DNA from: Acinetobacter rudis
GTDB lineage: Bacteria; Pseudomonadota; Gammaproteobacteria; Pseudomonadales; Moraxellaceae
Length of the DNA stretch: 64,000 nucleotides
Assembly (NCBI RefSeq): GCF_000829675.1
Contig: NZ_BBRX01000018.1
Location: forward strand, 62,001 to 126,000
Direction of reading: 5' to 3'
Part shown: positions 42,727 to 52,972 of the stretch, in pieces
How positions within the stretch are numbered: the stretch's first letter is position 1
How the letters are laid out: every line of letters begins with the position of its first letter
Translations under genes and position numbers: made by a program
The notes under the pieces: model-generated
Told to the model about the DNA's origin: nothing
The model's database searches: none
Seen by the model: only the letters and a program-made list of their open reading frames with translations

Positions 42727-44196
42727 ATGTCACAAGGCAATCTATTCATTGCAGGGACCTGGAGACGTGGACAGGGACCTGAATGGATAAAACGCAATCC
42801 AGTGGACCAGCAACAAATATGGCGTGGTTATGAAGCCACAGCTGAAAATATTAACGATGCAGGTGTAGCTGCAAGATTTGCTCTCAATACTTGGGCACGC
42901 CTTCCTTTAGCACAGCGTATTACCGTGATTGAGACTTTTGCTGCTTTACTTGAGCAAAATAAACAGTATTTGGCTGAGGTCATTAGTCGAGAAACCTCAA
43001 AACCCTTATGGGAAACTTTAACTGAAGTACAGTCGATGATTGCAAAGGTTGCAATCTCGATTCGTGCATATCATCAACGAACGGGTGAAACCTCAACCCC
43101 GCTTGGAGATGGTTTTGCTTCATTAAGACATAAACCTCATGGCGTATTGGCTGTCTTTGGCCCTTATAACTTCCCCGGTCATCTACCGAATGGTCATATT
43201 ATTCCAGCATTGATCGCTGGAAATACCATTATTTTTAAGCCCAGCGAGTTAACGCCGTGGACAGCAGAAGAAACATTGAAATTTTGGCAACAAGCAGGGT
43301 TACCTGCTGGTGTGATTAATCTAGTACAAGGTGGACGCACAACAGGCGAAGCCTTATTACAGTCCAAACATATTGATGGTGTGTTGTTTACTGGAAGTGC
43401 TGCAACGGGTTATGCATTGCATCGGCAGCTTGCAAATGCTCCCGATAAGATTTTGGCTTTAGAAATGGGGGGGAATAACGCATTAATTATTCATGATATT
43501 GGAGATGTTGATGCGGTTGTCAACCTTACCATTCAGTCCGCGTTCATTTCAGCTGGACAACGCTGTACTTGTGCACGTCGTCTCTTGGTTAAACGTGGTG
43601 TTGAAGGCGATGCTTTTATTGCACGTTTAGTTAACGTCGCTCAGCAGCTTGTTGTGGGTCAATGGAATGCTGAACCACAACCTTTTATGGGAGGCTTGAT
43701 TTCATTACACGCTGCCGATCAGGTGTTACAAGCACAGCAAGACTTACTTAATCTGGGTGGAGAAGCTTTGTTACTGAGCCAAAAACTAGAAGAGCAAAGT
43801 AGTCTGTTAAGCCCCGGGATTTTAGATTTAACCGATGTTGCAGAAGTACCTGATCAGGAAATTTTTGGTCCGATTACCTGTATATACCGTTATGACGATT
43901 TCGAAGAAGCATTACGCTTAGCGAACAATACGCGTTTTGGTCTATCTGTTGGCTTAGTATCTCAAGACCGTGCGCTATTTGAGCAGTTATTGATTGAAGC
44001 GCGCGCAGGAATTGTGAATTGGAATAAGCCTCTCACCGGCGCCTCAAGTGCTGCACCATTTGGTGGTGTAGGTGCTTCGGGCAATCATCGGGCAAGTGCT
44101 TTTTATGCAGCAGACTATTGTGCTTGGCCTATGGCTTCACTTGAAGCTGAACAAGTGAGTTTACCGACACAATTGTCACCTGGCATTGTGCTGTAA
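42727..44196 (+). CDS. astD: N-succinylglutamate 5-semialdehyde dehydrogenase
   Basis: NAD-dependent aldehyde dehydrogenase of 489 aa that oxidises succinylglutamate semialdehyde to succinylglutamate. Visible are the Rossmann NAD region, [14 protein letters not shown] near 219, the general-base Glu in [11 protein letters not shown] near 247, and the catalytic Cys in [13 protein letters not shown] near 281. It starts six bases after astA and runs toward astB with a 16-base gap, so it is mid-operon. The order matches that of enteric ast operons. Confidence 0.96.
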   Translation: MSQGNLFIAGTWRRGQGPEWIKRNPVDQQQIWRGYEATAENINDAGVAARFALNTWARLPLAQRITVIETFAALLEQNKQYLAEVISRETSKPLWETLTEVQSMIAKVAISIRAYHQRTGETSTPLGDGFASLRHKPHGVLAVFGPYNFPGHLPNGHIIPALIAGNTIIFKPSELTPWTAEETLKFWQQAGLPAGVINLVQGGRTTGEALLQSKHIDGVLFTGSAATGYALHRQLANAPDKILALEMGGNNALIIHDIGDVDAVVNLTIQSAFISAGQRCTCARRLLVKRGVEGDAFIARLVNVAQQLVVGQWNAEPQPFMGGLISLHAADQVLQAQQDLLNLGGEALLLSQKLEEQSSLLSPGILDLTDVAEVPDQEIFGPITCIYRYDDFEEALRLANNTRFGLSVGLVSQDRALFEQLLIEARAGIVNWNKPLTGASSAAPFGGVGASGNHRASAFYAADYCAWPMASLEAEQVSLPTQLSPGIVL

Positions 44197-44212
44197 CCAT
44201 TGGAGAAATGCT

Positions 44213-45553
44213 ATGTCAGGTTATGAAATGAATTTTGACGGACTTGTCGGGCCAACACATCACTATGCGGGTCTGTCTTATGGCAATGAAGCATCTACAA
44301 AGTACAGTATGCAAATCTCCAACCCTAAACTGGCTGCAAAACAAGGCTTATTAAAAATGAAAGCCTTGGCTGATTTAGGATTGTTACAGGGGGTACTTGC
44401 CCCACAAGAGCGTCCTGATGTATCAACCTTACGTGACTTAGGTTTTAGAGGGACGGATCATCAGGTGATTGCTACAGCAATGCGCCAATCACCAGGTATT
44501 TTATCTGCACTGAGTTCAGCGTCTTCGATGTGGACTGCAAATGCGGCAACTGTTTCGCCATCAGCGGACAGTGCCGATGGTCGGATACATTTTACTGCAG
44601 CAAATTTAAATAATAAGTTTCACCGTTCAATCGAGCATACGACTACGAGCCGGATTTTGGCTGCCATTTTTAATCATGACCAGTATTTTGCCCATCATGC
44701 TGCACTTCCTCCTGTCGCTTTGTTTGGCGATGAAGGTGCTGCAAATCACAACCGTTTAGGTGGGGACTATGATCAAGCCGGCGTACAAGTATTTGTGTAT
44801 GGACAACAATTTTTGTCAGGTCAGACAGGGCCCAAGCGCTATCCTGCTCGACAGTCTTTAGAGGCCAGTCAGGCTATTGCACGTTTACATCAACTTGATC
44901 CGAATAGAACTGTTTTTATTCAACAGAATCCTGATGTCATTGATCAAGGTGTTTTCCATAATGATGTAATAGCTGTCAGTAACCAACAGGTTCTATTTTA
45001 TCATCAACATGCTTTTTTGAATCAAGATACAGCGCTATTAGAAATGAAGGCAAAGTTGGCAGACTTAGGTCACGTTTTTGTTCCGATAGAAGTTCCAAAT
45101 GCACAAGTATCTGTAGCAGATGCAGTGTCTACCTATTTATTTAATAGTCAGATTCTCACTCGTCCAGATGGTGGTATGAGTCTAGTGATTCCAGAGGAGT
45201 CAAGACAAAATTCAGCAGTATGGGACTATCTAAATGAAATGTTGACTATGGACACCCCCATTGATGATATTCGTATTTTTGATTTGCGTGAAAGCATGCG
45301 CAATGGCGGTGGTCCAGCCTGCTTGAGATTAAGAGTCGCATTGAATAGTGCTGAATTCAATGCCATTAATCCAAAGGTGGTGATGAGTGATGAGCTCTTT
45401 CAACGATTAAATCAGTGGGTTGAGCACTATTACCGTGACAGACTCAGTCAAGCAGATCTCGCTGATCCAGAATTACTCAATGAAAGTCGTCATGCTTTGG
45501 ATGAATTAACTCAAATATTAGGTTTGGGTGCAGTTTATCCTTTTCAGAGATAG
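44213..45553 (+). CDS. astB: N-succinylarginine dihydrolase
   Basis: Amidinotransferase-fold hydrolase, about 446 aa, splitting N2-succinylarginine to succinylornithine, CO2 and two ammonia. Conserved residues include [19 protein letters not shown] at the start, the catalytic His in [11 protein letters not shown] region, and the nucleophilic Cys in [14 protein letters not shown] near 364. The ATG at 44213 ([10 protein letters not shown]) has TGGAG seven bases upstream; the longer frame lies in the astD tail and is not needed. astE begins 11 bp after its stop. Confidence 0.95.
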   Translation: MSGYEMNFDGLVGPTHHYAGLSYGNEASTKYSMQISNPKLAAKQGLLKMKALADLGLLQGVLAPQERPDVSTLRDLGFRGTDHQVIATAMRQSPGILSALSSASSMWTANAATVSPSADSADGRIHFTAANLNNKFHRSIEHTTTSRILAAIFNHDQYFAHHAALPPVALFGDEGAANHNRLGGDYDQAGVQVFVYGQQFLSGQTGPKRYPARQSLEASQAIARLHQLDPNRTVFIQQNPDVIDQGVFHNDVIAVSNQQVLFYHQHAFLNQDTALLEMKAKLADLGHVFVPIEVPNAQVSVADAVSTYLFNSQILTRPDGGMSLVIPEESRQNSAVWDYLNEMLTMDTPIDDIRIFDLRESMRNGGGPACLRLRVALNSAEFNAINPKVVMSDELFQRLNQWVEHYYRDRLSQADLADPELLNESRHALDELTQILGLGAVYPFQR

Positions 45554-45564
45554 AGGTGAGGTCA

Positions 45565-46554
45565 ATGATTGATTTCCTCGCATTGCTTCGCCAAGCTCAA
45601 TCTGCTGAAATGAGGCAAGGAACAAGCTCACAGTTAAATTGGTGGTGGCTGGATGACGGTATTCTGCAGTTTCAACCACAGTGTGCCAGTGAGACAACAG
45701 TGGTGATCTCCGCGGGTATTCATGGTAATGAAACAGCACCAATTGAATTACTCGCACAACTTTGTCTCGATTTATTACAAGGTCAATTGGAGCTCAAGGT
45801 TAATTTACTGTGTATTTTGGGCAATCCATATGCGATTCGGGCAGGGGTACGGTACATCGAAAATGATATGAATCGCATGTTTTGCGGTGCATATCATGAT
45901 TTGGAGGATTCTGTCGAAGTTCGACGTGCTGCTGAATTGGAACAGGTGGTCAGTAAATTTTATTTATCTTATCCAGAAACTCAGCGTTTCCACTTTGATC
46001 TACATACAGCAATTCGGCGGTCATATTTGGAAACTTTTGCATTATTGCCTTATCAAGTTCAAGCTTATGATACCAAGTTATTGGAGCTCATTGATGCAGC
46101 GGAACTTGATGCTCTGGTTTACCACAATGCTATAGGAGCAACATTTACACAGTACACCAGTTTAAACTTTCAAGCCGCAAGTGTGACTTTGGAGCTGGGT
46201 AAAGCTAAGCCTTTTGGGCAAAATAATTTATTTGAGTTTTTGGCGATTGATTCCATACTTAGAAATTTGGTAGCAGCTAAAAATAATCCACCAAGAAAAA
46301 AAATCCAGATTCGTACATTTAAGGTCGTTGATTCAATTTTAAAATTTTCAGAAGACTTTAAATTAAATCTTGCGGATGATGCAGCGAATTTTAGTGTATT
46401 TCATTTGGGTGAAGTGATTGCAACACAGGTCAATAGTGACAATCAGGTCTTGGACTATGTGGCTCATTTAGACAAAGTATTTATTTTATTTCCAAATAAC
46501 AAAGTCAAATTAGGATTACGTGCAGGTCTTGTATTGGAAGAAATCACAGCGTGA
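45565..46554 (+). CDS. astE: Succinylglutamate desuccinylase
   Basis: Zinc carboxypeptidase-like enzyme of about 329 aa releasing succinate and glutamate from succinylglutamate, the last AST step. Zinc ligands are visible in SAGIHGNETAPIE near 51 (His, Glu) and HFDLHTAIR near 143 (His). A catalytic Glu lies in TLELGKAKPFG near 207. The start at 45565 is chosen for its GAGG site; the frame opens with GTG at 45556. It closes the operon; I found no clear intrinsic terminator after it. Confidence 0.95.
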   Translation: MIDFLALLRQAQSAEMRQGTSSQLNWWWLDDGILQFQPQCASETTVVISAGIHGNETAPIELLAQLCLDLLQGQLELKVNLLCILGNPYAIRAGVRYIENDMNRMFCGAYHDLEDSVEVRRAAELEQVVSKFYLSYPETQRFHFDLHTAIRRSYLETFALLPYQVQAYDTKLLELIDAAELDALVYHNAIGATFTQYTSLNFQAASVTLELGKAKPFGQNNLFEFLAIDSILRNLVAAKNNPPRKKIQIRTFKVVDSILKFSEDFKLNLADDAANFSVFHLGEVIATQVNSDNQVLDYVAHLDKVFILFPNNKVKLGLRAGLVLEEITA

Positions 46555-46915
46555 GTTCAGTCGTGTACTGACGCTGATTGATTCATATGGGTTAGTGCAT
46601 CAGTGCCAGAGTATTTTACGGGTATTTAGGACTTAGAAACTATAGGTCATTCGGGCTAGAGCTTGTTACTGGGGCTGATCTGCCAAAGCGATGGTGTAAA
46701 GAGTATCAATGACTCAGTGCTTTGCCGTATTTTTTCCGATAGAGCAAAAATATCGATTTGATTAGGTTTACCAGTTTGATTTTCAACTGGCTTCAAAACA
46801 GTTTAATCAAGTGGCACTCATTATTGCTAAAAGCCTCTAGTGGTCGGGTATTTAGCGCTGAAATGATTTTGTTGCTATGGTTACGCTGTTTTTTCTTCGA
46901 AAATGGGTGTAACTA

Positions 46916-47035
46916 TGCTATACTCCCCGCCCTCACACTGGGTACTGGGCGGTATTGGGCTGGTGTGAATGGACAAGACAGAATATTAATTCCCCATATT
47001 TTTTTCAATCTAGCATTCGCCCAAGCGATGCTGGG
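46916..47035 (+). ncRNA. Candidate small RNA or structured typA leader
   Basis: Behind the extended -10 TGCTATACT (46916-46924) the sequence can fold into two hairpins, TCACAC with GTGTGA and AGCAT/CGC with GCG/ATGCT. There is a T-run near 46998-47005, but not directly after a stem, so no proper terminator is assigned. It may be an independent RNA or the upstream end of a long typA leader. Support is by eye only. Confidence 0.35.
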
Positions 47036-47106
47036 TAAGCCTAGTGGACCTCAAAAAACTTGTGATGTGTCTAAATCATTACATTGCAAATGCTTTGTAA
47101 AAAAAG

Positions 47107-47135
47107 TTTATTGAATTTTCGCTAGTCTGTATAAT
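47107..47135 (+). promoter_or_regulatory. Probable typA promoter
   Basis: A consensus -10 TATAAT at 47130-47135 has TTTATT 17 bp upstream (47107-47112) as a weak -35. The predicted start near 47142 gives a leader of about 70 bases to the ATG at 47215. Confidence 0.55.
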
Positions 47136-47214
47136 TCGCACCAACTTAATTGTATAAGCTATTGCGCAATTGAGGATTTTCATTCAATTGTGTATATATC
47201 TGGCTGAGATTTTT

Positions 47215-49071
47215 ATGACCGATTCAAATTCTTCAAACAATATCAAGACATTGCGTAATATTGCAATCATTGCGCACGTCGACCATGGTAAAACGACGCT
47301 TGTCGATAAACTGTTACAACAATCTGGTGCGCTCGGTGAACGTGCTGGTGAAATTGAACGTGTCATGGATTCTGGCGCGATTGAGAGCGAACGTGGTATT
47401 ACCATTTTGGCGAAAAACACTGCAATCAGATGGTTAGACAAACGTACCAATACTGAATACCGTATTAATATCGTCGACACCCCAGGACACGCCGACTTCG
47501 GTGGTGAAGTAGAACGTGTAATGTCGATGGTTGACTGCGTATTACTTTTAGTTGACTCACAAGAAGGCCCAATGCCACAAACTCGTTTTGTGACACAAAA
47601 AGCTTTTGCTCGTGGTCTAAAACCAATCGTAATCATTAACAAAGTTGACAAACCAAGTGCGCGCCCAGATTGGGTTATCGATCAAGTATTCGATTTGTTC
47701 GATAGCTTAGGTGCAACAGATGAGCAGTTAGACTTCCCAGTTGTATATGCATCAGGTCTTCGTGGTGTTGCAGGTCCTTCACCAGAAGAACTTGCTGAAG
47801 ACATGACACCGTTGTATGAAACAATTGTAGATATCGTTGAACCACCAGCAGTTGATGTTGATGGTCCATTCCAAATGCAAGTTTCTTCACTTGATTACAA
47901 CAGCTTTGTTGGTGTTATCGGTATTGGTCGTATCCAACGTGGTTCAGTAAAAACAAATACGCCAGTTACGATTGTCGACAAAGAAGGCAAATCACGTAAT
48001 GGTCGTATCTTGAAAATCATGGGTTACCATGGTCTAGAGCGTATCGATGTAGATTCAGCTTCTGCGGGTGATATCGTATGTATCACAGGTATTGATGCAT
48101 TAAACATTTCTGACACTATTTGTGATCCGAAAAATGTTGAAGCTTTACCACCATTGTCTGTAGATGAACCAACAGTATCGATGACTTTCCAAGTCAACAA
48201 CTCACCATTTGCTGGCCGCGAAGGTAAGTTCGTGACTTCACGTAATATTCGTGAGCGTCTAGATCGTGAATTGATCCACAACGTAGCATTACGTGTTGAA
48301 GATACTGACAGTCCAGACCGCTTCAAAGTATCTGGTCGTGGTGAGCTTCATCTTTCTGTATTGATCGAAAACATGCGTCGTGAAGGCTTTGAGATGGGTG
48401 TTTCTCGTCCACAAGTAATCATGAAAGAAGTTGATGGTGTTACTCAAGAACCGTATGAAAACGTTACTTTTGATGTGGAAGAACAACATCAAGGTTCGAT
48501 CATGGAGCAAATGGGTAACCGTAAAGGCGAAATGACCAATATGGAAGTTGACGGTAAAGGCCGTATCCGTATTGAAGCAACAGTTCCTTCACGTGGTTTG
48601 ATTGGTTTCCGTTCTGAGTTCCTAACGTTGACTTCAGGTACAGGGATCATGACTTCAAGCTTCTCGCATTACGGTGTTGCGAAGCAAGGTGCAGTAGCTA
48701 AGCGTCAAAATGGTGTATTAATCTCTATGGTTAATGGTACTTGCTTGGCATTTGCTTTATTCACTCTACAAGACCGTGGTCGTCTATTTGCTGAACCACA
48801 ACTTGAAGTGTATGAAGGTATGATCGTTGGTATGAACTCTCGTTCAGACGATATGGTTGTTAACCCAACTAAAGCGAAACAATTAACTAACATGCGTGCA
48901 TCTGGTACGGATGAAGCGTTAACGCTTACACCTGCAATTAAATTCACTCTTGAACAAGCGCTTGAATTTATTGAAGATGACGAATTAGTTGAAGTAACAC
49001 CTAAATCTGTTCGTATTCGTAAAAAATTCTTGACTGAAAATGATCGTAAACGTGCTGCTCGTGGCATGTAA
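47215..49071 (+). CDS. typA: Ribosome-associated GTPase TypA/BipA
   Basis: Translational GTPase of about 618 aa acting on the 70S/50S ribosome, important in 50S assembly and at low temperature or under stress. The G motifs are AHVDHGKTTLVDKLL near residue 17, DTPGHADFGGEVERVMS near 81 and NKVDKPSARP near 142. EF-G-like domains II, III and V follow, then the BipA-specific C-terminal domain (ADDEL-like DDELVEVTPKSVRIRKK). The start at 47215 (MTDSNSSNN) is preferred to the longer frame, which has no Shine-Dalgarno and adds a hydrophobic stretch. A terminator follows. Confidence 0.96.
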   Translation: MTDSNSSNNIKTLRNIAIIAHVDHGKTTLVDKLLQQSGALGERAGEIERVMDSGAIESERGITILAKNTAIRWLDKRTNTEYRINIVDTPGHADFGGEVERVMSMVDCVLLLVDSQEGPMPQTRFVTQKAFARGLKPIVIINKVDKPSARPDWVIDQVFDLFDSLGATDEQLDFPVVYASGLRGVAGPSPEELAEDMTPLYETIVDIVEPPAVDVDGPFQMQVSSLDYNSFVGVIGIGRIQRGSVKTNTPVTIVDKEGKSRNGRILKIMGYHGLERIDVDSASAGDIVCITGIDALNISDTICDPKNVEALPPLSVDEPTVSMTFQVNNSPFAGREGKFVTSRNIRERLDRELIHNVALRVEDTDSPDRFKVSGRGELHLSVLIENMRREGFEMGVSRPQVIMKEVDGVTQEPYENVTFDVEEQHQGSIMEQMGNRKGEMTNMEVDGKGRIRIEATVPSRGLIGFRSEFLTLTSGTGIMTSSFSHYGVAKQGAVAKRQNGVLISMVNGTCLAFALFTLQDRGRLFAEPQLEVYEGMIVGMNSRSDDMVVNPTKAKQLTNMRASGTDEALTLTPAIKFTLEQALEFIEDDELVEVTPKSVRIRKKFLTENDRKRAARGM

Positions 49072-49090
49072 TTGATCTGATTTGGTTTGA

Positions 49091-49123
49091 AAAAGCAGCT
49101 CAACATGAGCTGCTTTTTTTTTT
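49091..49123 (+). terminator. Intrinsic terminator of typA
   Basis: AAAAGCAGCTC / GAGCTGCTTTT with a five-base loop, followed by about ten T. Confidence 0.93.
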
Positions 49124-49244
49124 GTTTAAAACATCGTGTGATTGGTGAAAAATATAGCATTCTATAAATCATATCGTCGGGGTCTGAAGCGAGATACTGT
49201 ATACTGTTTCACACTTTAAAATATGTGAATTAGAGAAGATTGAG

Positions 49245-49679
49245 ATGAGTATTATTAAAGAGTTCCAAGAATTTGCCATTAAGGGCAATATGATTGACTT
49301 AGCTGTCGGTGTAATTATCGGTGGTGCATTTGGTAAGATCGTAGATTCGTTGGTGAAAGACATTATTATGCCGCTTGTCAGTGTTCTTACTGGTGGTGGT
49401 GTTGATTTTTCTCAAAAGTTTATTGTACTTGGGGATAACCCAAACAACTTACAGTCATTGGATGCGCTCAATAAAGCAGGCATCAATGTTTTTAGTTATG
49501 GTAACTTTTTAACCATCGCTTTGAACTTCTTAATTTTAGCGTGGGTGGTTTTTCTCATGGTAAAAATGCTTAATAATATTCGTCGTAAACATGAGCAACC
49601 TGCTGCGCCAGCGCCTGCCGCGACTCCTGAAGATATTGAATTATTACGTGAAATTCGTGATGAGTTGAAAAAGCGTTAA
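49245..49679 (+). CDS. mscL: Large-conductance mechanosensitive channel MscL
   Basis: A 144-aa inner-membrane channel that opens under membrane tension on hypo-osmotic shock. [20 protein letters not shown] and the first helix [20 protein letters not shown] (near residues 21-40), a periplasmic loop, a second helix (about 83-107) and the cytoplasmic helix with [10 protein letters not shown] at the end are all visible. The length fits the family. A Shine-Dalgarno (AGAGAAG) precedes the ATG. The typA terminator is before it and a long hairpin after it, so it is monocistronic. Confidence 0.96.
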   Translation: MSIIKEFQEFAIKGNMIDLAVGVIIGGAFGKIVDSLVKDIIMPLVSVLTGGGVDFSQKFIVLGDNPNNLQSLDALNKAGINVFSYGNFLTIALNFLILAWVVFLMVKMLNNIRRKHEQPAAPAPAATPEDIELLREIRDELKKR

Positions 49680-49688
49680 TAGATACTG

Positions 49689-49731
49689 CTCATGCTGTCC
49701 TTCTGATTAAAGGAGGGAGGGGCAGCATGAG
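49689..49731. terminator. Long hairpin between mscL and ppiC
   Basis: CTCATGCTG (49689-49697) pairs perfectly with CAGCATGAG (49723-49731) and continues inward with C-G and wobble pairs for about six more. It lies in the 72-bp gap between convergent genes. There is no T-run, so if it terminates transcription it does so by another mechanism or just protects 3' ends. Confidence 0.5.
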
Positions 49732-49751
49732 GCTCAGATGAGGAACTCGCC

Positions 49752-50036
49752 TCAATATTGCATACGGAATTTAATTTCAACCAAATGAAAGCCAAACTGG
49801 CTTTTCACTGGTCCATGTAATACATGTTCTGCTGCACTAAATACCAGTTTATCAATGACGGGTACCAGTTGCCCTTTTTTTACCTCTCCAAGTTCACCGC
49901 CTTTGGCTGCTGATCTGCAGGTCGAATGCTGTTTAGCAATTTTGGCGAAGTCAGCACCTGCTAAAATTTTCGCTTTTAGTTGTTCTGCAGTGACTTTATC
50001 TTTGACGAGGATATGTCTCACGATTGCTGTTTTCAT
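49752..50036 (-). CDS. ppiC: Parvulin-type peptidyl-prolyl cis-trans isomerase
   Basis: A compact 94-aa stand-alone parvulin (PpiC/Par10 type) without a signal peptide. The family features are visible in order: VRHILVKDKVTAEQLKAKI, FAKIAKQHSTCRSAAKGGELGE, PVIDKLVFSAAEHVLHGPVKSQFGFHLVEI. The His residues near 8 and 88 fit the catalytic pair. It probably speeds prolyl isomerisation of cytoplasmic proteins. The start overlaps the mutM stop by four bases, giving a translationally coupled pair. Confidence 0.9.
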   Translation of the reverse strand: MKTAIVRHILVKDKVTAEQLKAKILAGADFAKIAKQHSTCRSAAKGGELGEVKKGQLVPVIDKLVFSAAEHVLHGPVKSQFGFHLVEIKFRMQY

Positions 50037-50890
50037 GGAGATTTCCTTGGTTTCTTAGCGGTTTTGATGGATTGAACTACAGGTTTTAAAGGCTGACACT
50101 GCGGGCAAAATACGCTAGCACGCTGGCCTAATTTAATATTTTCAAGCGCAGTTTCACAGTGAACACACATTTCACCTGCACGTCCATAAGCCAACAGCGT
50201 TTGTTGAAAATAGCCATTTTCACCCATTGCATTACTATAGTCTTTAAGTGTTGAACCACCTAAGGTAATCGCCTGTTGTAAGATACGCTTAATCTCTGCA
50301 ACCAGTTGAGTCATTTGTTGCATACTTAAACTCAAGGCAGGTTGGGCAGGATGTATCCCAAGTTGGTGTAAACATTCAGTTGCATAAATATTGCCAACAC
50401 CGACGACAACATGATTATCCATAATGGCCACTTTAATGGCGACCTGTTTATTTTTTAATTTGTCTGCTAAATATTCTGCATCAAAAGCAGAAGAGAGTGG
50501 TTCTGGGCCAAGCGGATCAAGTAATTTGCTTTGGCTCTCAGGATTTAACCATAAGATGCAACCAAAACGACGTGGATCATGATAATGCAGATCAAAATCC
50601 TCAAAGTGTATGATGAGATGGTCATGCTTACGTCTTTGACTATTTGGCTCACAAATCCGAAAACTTCCAGACATCCCTAAATGCCACAGCATTTGATCAT
50701 GCTCAAACTCTGCCAAAATATATTTCGAGCGTCGTGTTAACCCAATCAGTTTTTGTCCTTTGAGTTTGGCAATATCCTCAGGAATCGGCCAACGTAGGCT
50801 TGACTGGTGTACATCAATCGAGAGAACTTTTTGTTCCAATAAAGGCAGTAAACTGGTTTTTGTCGTTTCGACTTCGGGTAATTCAGGCAT
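50033..50890 (-). CDS. mutM: Formamidopyrimidine-DNA glycosylase MutM
   Basis: Base-excision repair enzyme that removes 8-oxoguanine and FapyG and nicks the strand. 285 aa, slightly longer than the usual ~270 because of a basic C-terminal tail (KTAKKPRKSP). The catalytic Pro2-Glu3 is present in MPELPEVETTK, the conserved Lys is in RRSKYILAEF near 57, and the C-terminal zinc finger reads CVHCETALENIKLGQRASVFCPQC. Codon context and order are normal. It shares four bases with ppiC, which is downstream on the same transcript. Confidence 0.96.
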   Translation of the reverse strand: MPELPEVETTKTSLLPLLEQKVLSIDVHQSSLRWPIPEDIAKLKGQKLIGLTRRSKYILAEFEHDQMLWHLGMSGSFRICEPNSQRRKHDHLIIHFEDFDLHYHDPRRFGCILWLNPESQSKLLDPLGPEPLSSAFDAEYLADKLKNKQVAIKVAIMDNHVVVGVGNIYATECLHQLGIHPAQPALSLSMQQMTQLVAEIKRILQQAITLGGSTLKDYSNAMGENGYFQQTLLAYGRAGEMCVHCETALENIKLGQRASVFCPQCQPLKPVVQSIKTAKKPRKSP

Positions 50891-51034
50891 GATTCTCAGT
50901 ATATTTGGTGAAACATTACCTATTCTAAGAGAGTTCTAGCTTAGGATAAAGTTGTAATATGAGATTGATCATTACACTTCGATCATGTTGCAATAACAAC
51001 TCAACAATTAAAGTCTTTGCTTAGGATGGTAGAC

Positions 51035-52150
51035 ATGCCGTTATTATTTGAAAATATACGTTTTAGAGGACTGGAACTAACAAATAGAATCATTATTGCT
51101 CCTATGTGTCAGTATTCAGCGAACTTAGAGGGTGAGGCAAGTTATTGGCATGAGCAGCAGTGGGGGAGTTATGCGCTTTCAGGTGCTGGCATGTGTATCA
51201 TTGAAGCAACTGCAGTTCAAGCAGAGGGACGGATTAGTTATGCAGACCTTGGGCTATGGAATGATCAGCAGACACAAGGCCTAAAAAATATTTTAGATAA
51301 AGTACGTCAAATTTCTCCTATGCCATTTGCGGTGCAGTTGGCTCATGCTGGTCGTAAGGCATCTACTGAAAAACCTTGGTTAGGGCGTGATCAAGTACCA
51401 GCTGATCATGCACATGGTTGGCAGACAGTTTCAGCCAGTAATCTACCTTTTGAACCGCAGCAACAGCCACCACATGCCCTGAGTCTAGATGAGATTCAAC
51501 AGTTGATTGCAGATTTTGCCCAAGCAGCTCAGCGTGCTGTAAGTGCAGGTTTTGATTTAGTTGAGATTCATGCAGCACATGGTTATTTGATCCATCAGTT
51601 CCTGTCACCGCTGTCTAACCAGCGTACTGATCAATATGGGGGCTGTTTAGAGAATCGTATACGTTTATGCTTGGAAGTATTTCAAGCTATGTTAAATGCT
51701 GTACCTGAAGATTTTCCAGTAGGTGTGCGTATTTCTGCACAGGATTGGGTCGAAGGTGGCTGGAGTGTTGAAGAATCAATCATTTTAACTCAGCACTTAG
51801 AACAATTGGGTGCTGCATATATTCACGTTTCTTCAGGTGGGTTAGATGTAAAGCAACAGATTGAACTAAAAGCAAAGTATCAAGTACCTTTTGCTGCTGC
51901 AATTAAGCAACAGGTGAAGATTCCAGTGATTGCTGTAGGTTTGATTACTGAAGCAGAGCAAGCAGAACACATCTTGCAAGCGGGTGAAGCAGATGCCATT
52001 GGTCTTGCTCGTGCGATTATGTATGACCCGCGTTGGCCTTGGCATGCAGCTGCCCAACTCAATACTCAGATTGCAATTGCACCTCAGTATTTACGTTGTC
52101 AGCCACACCAATATAAAAATTTATTTTATGCTTATAAAACTGAACTTTGA
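51035..52150 (+). CDS. NADH:flavin oxidoreductase (Old Yellow Enzyme, NamA/YqjM-like)
   Basis: FMN-dependent ene-reductase of about 371 aa reducing activated C=C bonds with NAD(P)H; physiological substrate unknown. Motifs: MPLLFENIRFRGLELTNRI with the conserved PMCQYSA at residue 27, AVQLAHAGRKAS near 101, the substrate His pair in EIHAAHGYLIHQFLSPLSN near 178, RTDQYGG and the FMN-binding GEADAIGLARAIMYDP near 317. The start was set at ATG 51035 because AGGA lies eight bases upstream; the longer frame begins with TTG. It is transcribed alone. Confidence 0.93.
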   Translation: MPLLFENIRFRGLELTNRIIIAPMCQYSANLEGEASYWHEQQWGSYALSGAGMCIIEATAVQAEGRISYADLGLWNDQQTQGLKNILDKVRQISPMPFAVQLAHAGRKASTEKPWLGRDQVPADHAHGWQTVSASNLPFEPQQQPPHALSLDEIQQLIADFAQAAQRAVSAGFDLVEIHAAHGYLIHQFLSPLSNQRTDQYGGCLENRIRLCLEVFQAMLNAVPEDFPVGVRISAQDWVEGGWSVEESIILTQHLEQLGAAYIHVSSGGLDVKQQIELKAKYQVPFAAAIKQQVKIPVIAVGLITEAEQAEHILQAGEADAIGLARAIMYDPRWPWHAAAQLNTQIAIAPQYLRCQPHQYKNLFYAYKTEL

Positions 52151-52171
52151 GCATCTAGCAGAGTGATGTGA

Positions 52172-52972
52172 TTACTTTTTAGGTGTTTTACCTTGTTCAG
52201 CAATCAATTTGTTGACCAATTCCAAACGTGCTTTGGCCTCAGGTACATTCTGCTGTGCCAAAGCCGCATAGATTTGCTGTGCTTCAGGAAGGTTTTGTTG
52301 GGTTACATTACCGTTGGTAAACATATTGGCAATTGCCATGAGTGCAGGGATATAGCCTTGTTTACCCAGTTCTTGGATTTGATTTAAGCCCTTTTCGACA
52401 GTTTTTTGATCTTTGTTTTTAAAACCCTGACTAATATCATAAAGTGCCTTGGCATGCAGTGCAGGATAATTCCCTTGTTTGATTAAAGGTTCAAGTTTTT
52501 TCAGTGCCAATTGATCGGACTTCGTGGTTCCTTCAGAAAATAATAATACTGCCAATTCCACGGTCGCATCGTTAAAACCTTGATTGGATGCTTTCTCCAA
52601 ATACTCACGTGCTTTTTTATCGTCCTGCTTAAGACCTAGGCCACCTGTAGCATAGTTTTGAGCCAATACGTAGTTTGCAATTGAGTAACCTTTTTTACCT
52701 GCTTCCTCATAGAGTGCTAATGCTTTGGCGTTGTTTTGAGTTGTCCCTTGGCCGATTTGAGTCAAGTAAGCCAAGTTGTATGTTGCTTGGGCATTACCTG
52801 CTTGGGATAGACGTTCGAGTTCTTGATAAGCCCCAGTAAAGTTTTTTGCTTGGACCAGTGTTTGCACATTTTTAAAAGCAGGATCGATTTCAAGATTTTG
52901 CTGTGGTGCTGGTGCTGCAAATAAACTGTGACTAGATATCGCAACTAAAGTGGCAAGTAAAAATTTTTTCAT
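52172..52972 (-). CDS. Sel1-like repeat protein, periplasmic
   Basis: A 266-aa protein with a cleavable signal peptide (MKKFLLATLVAISSHSLFA) followed by alpha-helical Sel1/TPR-like repeats. Repeats are seen around residues 55-90 (AQATYNLAYLTQIGQGTTQN), 90-125 (YSIANYVLAQNYATGGLG) and 205-240 (IPALMAIANMFTNGN). Such solenoids mediate protein contacts, commonly in cell-envelope assembly. No partner gene is obvious: it is convergent with the ene-reductase and downstream of the phytase-like lipoprotein with a 240-bp gap. Function unknown. Confidence 0.87.
   Translation of the reverse strand: MKKFLLATLVAISSHSLFAAPAPQQNLEIDPAFKNVQTLVQAKNFTGAYQELERLSQAGNAQATYNLAYLTQIGQGTTQNNAKALALYEEAGKKGYSIANYVLAQNYATGGLGLKQDDKKAREYLEKASNQGFNDATVELAVLLFSEGTTKSDQLALKKLEPLIKQGNYPALHAKALYDISQGFKNKDQKTVEKGLNQIQELGKQGYIPALMAIANMFTNGNVTQQNLPEAQQIYAALAQQNVPEAKARLELVNKLIAEQGKTPKK

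Larger units (their letters stand above)
46555..47214. other. 660-bp spacer between astE and typA
   Basis: No gene is convincing here. A 118-codon frame (46758-47114) reads as translated non-coding sequence and was rejected. An extended -10 promoter (TGCTATACT, 46916-46924) precedes a G/C-rich hairpin (CCTCACAC ... GTGTGA, about 46931-46972) and a second hairpin (AGCATTCGC ... GCGATGCT, 47012-47033). The likely typA promoter follows at 47130. Confidence 0.5.

Noticed and set aside
46758-47114. 118-codon open frame between astE and typA
   Set aside because: No Shine-Dalgarno, odd composition (many Leu, Phe and Trp in a row), and it runs straight across promoter and hairpin sequences. It reads as translated non-coding DNA.
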